Below are positions 32,408 through 35,734 of a stretch of 35,734 bases of DNA, piece after piece. Below the pieces are notes generated by a model. That model did not search any database. It was not told the origin of the DNA and saw nothing but the letters and a program-made list of their open reading frames with translations. Both the position numbers and the translations under genes were made by a program. Numbering within the stretch: position 1 is the first letter of the stretch; every line of letters starts with the position of its first letter. The DNA comes from CAIYWZ01 sp964497925. Lineage in GTDB: Bacteria > Pseudomonadota > Alphaproteobacteria > CAIYWZ01. The stretch covers positions 1 through 35,734 of the forward strand of contig CAZCFE010000012.1 in the NCBI GenBank assembly GCA_964497925.1, read 5' to 3'.

Positions 32408-35400
32408 TTAAAAACGCACATAAGGTATTCCTGCCATTCTAAGAGCGATATCAAGGCCTGTGGAATTGCCGCTTAAATCTTTAGTTGCTGTATACCTTGA
32501 AAGTAGAGCAGCATCTTCTCCTCCTTGAGCGATGTTATTATCACTTAAGTACTTTTTCAAATAATACATAGAGCTGATTAAAGACATAAAATCAGAATCA
32601 GCATTTGAATCGGCGATATATTCAAAAAGTCCCGGTGTGGATCCATTTTTCAGCCCCCCTGTTGGTCTATAGACCCACCAAGAACTGAAATTAAATTTAT
32701 GTGAAGGATCGCTTGCCCAATTTTTAACAAAATCAAAGAGCGATTGATCAAACGTTTCATCACTTTTAACAAAAGCATTTAAAGTCCTTAAAACAAGGGC
32801 CTGGTCATATCCATCCAGGGTTTGTCCTGTAGGGCTGATCATAAGATTGTTGCTATTAGCAAATGATAATAGGGTATTTAATCTTTGCGTTGGAATGGCA
32901 AGAATATATTCTATCACCGAAGATTGAATTCGATCTGAAAAAGAATAAAAGCTATAATGGTAATCTTTATTCGTAATGCCAACTTTTGGTAAAAAGAGTG
33001 TTCCCCAAACCAAGTGATCGATCAAATTTTTAATTGTTGTGTTTGGATAAAATTGCGTATCTGTATAAACCCATGAATATAGGGTTTTTAAGGTTGTTAG
33101 ATTTTGTGTTGTAATGTTGGTCAAAAGATCTTCTTGTGTGTAGCCAGAAGGGAGGATAGATGAAAATAAGAGCGTGGAAACAAGATCTTGCGCCAAAATA
33201 CCAGGATTAAAAACAAATCCAGAAGCTATCAACGCATCATATGAAGATCTTCTATTTGTGCCGTTTGCCGGGTCACCAAAATATGAAATCATCATTTGTT
33301 TTTCTGCTGAAGAAGGGTTCAGATTAAGAACAGCATCCTTGTTGGTCCATGGGCTTAAATTAGGGTAGGATGTCATGATATCTTGAATTTTTGTCAAGTT
33401 GGTTGTTCCATCAAGAAGGTTTAATGTTTTTAAAGAATCATAATCATTTCTTCTGGTTGCTCCATTTGAGCTATCACCAAAATAAGTAACAGAATTTTTC
33501 TTGTCAAGTGGGAGTGTTAAAGAAGAAAGAAGAGCGTCTTTATTGGCCCATGGGTTTAAATTAAAATATAGATTGATAAAAGGCTCAAAAGAAGACCAAG
33601 TCGTAAAGGTTGATATAACATCTGTTATGTTATTATCTGTTATAATTGCATTAAATTTCTCAGGATTTCCAATTATTTGCCACCAAGAGATGGCAGAATT
33701 CATGTCGGACCAAGTAGAGAGTCTGTCGAATAGCTTGGATCCACTGTTGATGGTATCTGTTATAATTGCATTAAATTTCTCAGGATTACCAGTTGTTTGC
33801 CACCAAGAGATGGCAGAATTCATGTCGGACCAAGTAGAGAGTCTGTCGAANNNNNNNNNNNNNNNNNNNNNNNNNNNNNNNNNNNNNNNNNNNNNNNNNN
33901 NNNNNNNNNNNNNNNNNNNNNNNNNNNNNNNNNNNNNNNNNNNNNNNNNNTAGCTTGGATCCACTGTTGGTTGTATCTGCCATGATGGCACTCAATTTGG
34001 CAGGATTGCCTGCAGTTTGCCACCAGGTTACAGCGGATGAGATGTTTGTCCAAGTGGGGGCTTGAGTAAAGATAGAAAAAGATTCAGAAGCTTTTGCCAT
34101 AATTCCTTTATTCAGAACATGTAATACTTGGCCATCAGAATTGCCATTTCCCCAAGATGCTAAATTATCCAAAGATCCACTAGTATAGACAGTATTGAAA
34201 ATCTCAGGATTTCCACTTATTTGCCACCAAGTGATAGCAGAATTCATATCAGACCAAGTGGAGAGTTTGTCGAACAGGTGAGATCCACTATTGATGGTAT
34301 CTGTTATAATTGCATTAAACTTCTCAGGATTTCCAGCAGTTTGCCACCAAGTGATAGCAGAGTTCATATCGGACCAAGTGGAGAGCCTGTCGAATAGCTT
34401 TGATCCACTGTTGATGGTATCTTCTATAATTGCATCATATATCCTCTGTCTTTCTCCTCCATTGACGCTATCCCCAAAATAAAAAACGGCTAATTGTTTA
34501 TCAAAAGATGATATAAGGGAAGATAAGAGAGCATCTTTATTTGACCATGTGTTTAGATTAAAGTAAGATGATATTGTGTTTTGAATGTTGTTCCAATTGC
34601 TCATGCTGTCTATTATAATTTTTCTTGTTTTTGCATCATCAAACGATGATCTACGTATTTGCCCTAGCGAGCTATCTGAAAAATAGTCTAATGCTGGTAA
34701 AACAACGCTTATATCAATAGTTTTTTTTGTGAGTATGTTTTTAGCTTTTGTTAAAGCGTCTTGTTGACTGGTGGCGTATCCAGATGCAATAGCATAATTA
34801 TTTGCCATATACCAAAGAGCTTGATATGGATTTCCTCCTATATAATCAGTTATAGAGTTGACGCCCCAGACATTTGCTCCTTTTAAATAAAAGGCGGCAT
34901 TTTGTAAGATCCAAGCAGAAGCTGTAATTTGTCCTGGCATACCTTCGGGGATTGGATTGTTTGCGTTATTATAATTCCCCCAATATATGGAATTTTGTTG
35001 AGAGCTGTATGTAGAAGCATTGGATGTATTTCCTGCGATAGCTTCTTCTAAAGATTGTTTTGCAATCAAGATTGTTGAAGATAATTTTCCCATATTAATG
35101 CTTGCTGCTAAAGCCTCTAAATCTTTTAATGCTTCGGAAAGTTGAGCTAAAGTGACAGACGATCCCGCATCAGAATTTGTTTTGAACTCTAAAATAACTT
35201 CTGTCAGTAAGGGCATGATAACAAGCATATCAAAAAGATCATCTAAATTATCCCATGAAGAGAGTTTTTCAAAATTGATCAAAGCATTTTTAATTGATTC
35301 AGGCGATTGTGATAAATTCAAAATATTTTGCAGATAAGATGTTGTGGGGTGACTAAGATCGTATGCTTGTACAGATGTATATACTGACATCAAATCAGAT

Positions 35401-35734
35401 ATTTGTTCGAATGTGGTAAGGGAAGACATGATTCCTGCTTTATGCATTTGGTCGTATTCATCTCGTTTCTTCATGCCATTTACTGGGTCATTAAAATAAA
35501 GGGTTGCTGCTTGTTGATCGGAAGATGAAAGGGGTGATAGAAGGGAAGCTCTATTTGCCCATGCATAAAATGGCATGATATTATTTAAAATAATTTGCCA
35601 ATTCATACTATCCGTTATAATGTTTTCTGTTCTTGCGGCGTCGTATCCATCCCTCTTGTTTGCCCCATTTGTGGTATCTCCAAAGTAAAGAACAGCTGAT
35701 TGTTTATCTGAAGATGAGGAGAATTGTGCGAGCA
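32408..35734 (-). CDS. Large modular repeat protein, 5' end beyond the window
   Basis: I do not recognise the family. The reading frame is open from the window end to an assembly gap (33851-33950) and, when the 100 N are ignored, continues in phase to a stop at 32408; over 1000 residues are visible. Two repeat types alternate. Type A (63-68 residues) centres on YFGD-x2-NG-x2-RR-x2-YDA with an upstream W(S/A)NKDALLSSL; six copies have YF(G/N/S)D codons at about 35676, 35487, 34674, 34470, 33473 and 33272. Type B is 40 residues: FDRLSTWSDMNSAI-WWQ followed by GNPEKFNAIITDTINSGSKL; five copies flank the gap. The last roughly 260 residues are unique. An ATG at 35606 is not the start because repeat sequence continues upstream. 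Large size suggests a surface or exported protein. Confidence 0.75.
33611..33850 (-). repeat. Two 120-bp tandem repeats left of the gap (type B)
   Basis: Two units (33731-33850 and 33611-33730) each encode 40 residues beginning FDRLSTWSDM. They are almost identical over their first 100 bases; the second diverges at its end. The first unit starts exactly at the gap edge. Confidence 0.9.
33851..33950. other. Assembly gap of 100 N
   Basis: Exactly 100 undetermined bases, a conventional placeholder length rather than a measured one. The right flank ends a type B unit (GGATCCAAGCTA read on the minus strand) and the left flank begins one (TTCGACAGA), the same junction seen at 33730/33731. The true gap may be zero or a number of 120-bp units. 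Confidence 0.95.
34155..34394 (-). repeat. Two 120-bp tandem repeats right of the gap (type B)
   Basis: Units at 34275-34394 and 34155-34274 encode FD(R/K)LSTWSDMNSAITWWQ-type sequence. A further, more diverged type B copy (APTWTNISSAVTWWQTAGNP) ends at 33951 on the right gap edge with the same GSKL junction. Confidence 0.85.

Noticed and set aside
33501..33953. Plus-strand 150-codon frame across the gap
   Set aside because: Antisense to the 120-bp repeats and running through N; no start signal. The minus-strand frame has coherent protein repeats.
33786..33991. Two overlapping minus-strand ORFs in different frames at the gap
   Set aside because: The shift comes only from the 100-N placeholder. 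The residues reached past the N in each false frame do not match the repeats.

Overview
This AT-rich window (about 35.7 kb, one 100-N assembly gap) looks like a chromosomal segment of a host-associated alphaproteobacterium. The evidence is the rimP-nusA-infB-rbfA order, an alphaproteobacterial-type IF-2 N-terminus, an AddB-type nuclease, 3-hydroxybutyrate dehydrogenase, class II NrdJ, RpoH with an RpoH box, TolQRAB and FlhB. Many predicted secreted proteins without recognisable domains, relaxed gene order and strong AT bias fit a Holosporales-like intracellular lineage. That placement is inference. I see no tRNA or rRNA gene, IS element, phage gene or CRISPR array.

Layout. (1) 1-5065: translation/transcription operon rimP-nusA-infB-rbfA behind a good promoter and a terminator-like leader hairpin; ylxR and truB are absent from their usual places. 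(2) 5051-8804: a convergent pair (secreted unknown + AlkD-like repair protein), then a divergent DEAD-box helicase and bdhA. (3) 8819-9913: two adjacent small secreted paralogues carrying a four-cysteine module and a charged tandem-repeat module in opposite order, ended by a strong terminator. (4) 9850-10338: a 488-bp regulatory region whose first promoter contains a perfect 8-bp-arm dyad; then nrdJ and a small DUF2628-like membrane protein. (5) 14338-20041: glyQ (minus), a secreted unknown preceded by two consecutive terminator-like hairpins, a tiny acidic gene divergent from rpoH, rpoH, and a 756-aa secreted protein with a basic coiled coil. (6) 20223-25848, minus strand: a 982-aa secreted unknown and addB. 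(7) 26027-28754: a coiled-coil protein built from eight exact 21-residue units, a stand-alone flhB and a CCA-adding enzyme family member. (8) 28799-32384: tolQ-tolR-tolA-tolB without pal, closed by a terminator that includes the tolB stop. (9) 32408-35734, minus strand: the 3' part of a large modular repeat gene that runs off the window and holds the gap exactly at a repeat boundary.

The housekeeping genes serve translation initiation and ribosome maturation, dNTP synthesis, heat shock, DNA repair and envelope integrity. The accessory content is a set of exported, repeat-rich or coiled-coil proteins, which are the best candidates for undescribed host-interaction or envelope functions. The most unusual items are the module-swapped cysteine paralogues (8890-9849), the repeat giant (32408-35734), the 8 x 21-residue coiled coil beside flhB, and the operator-like dyad upstream of nrdJ.
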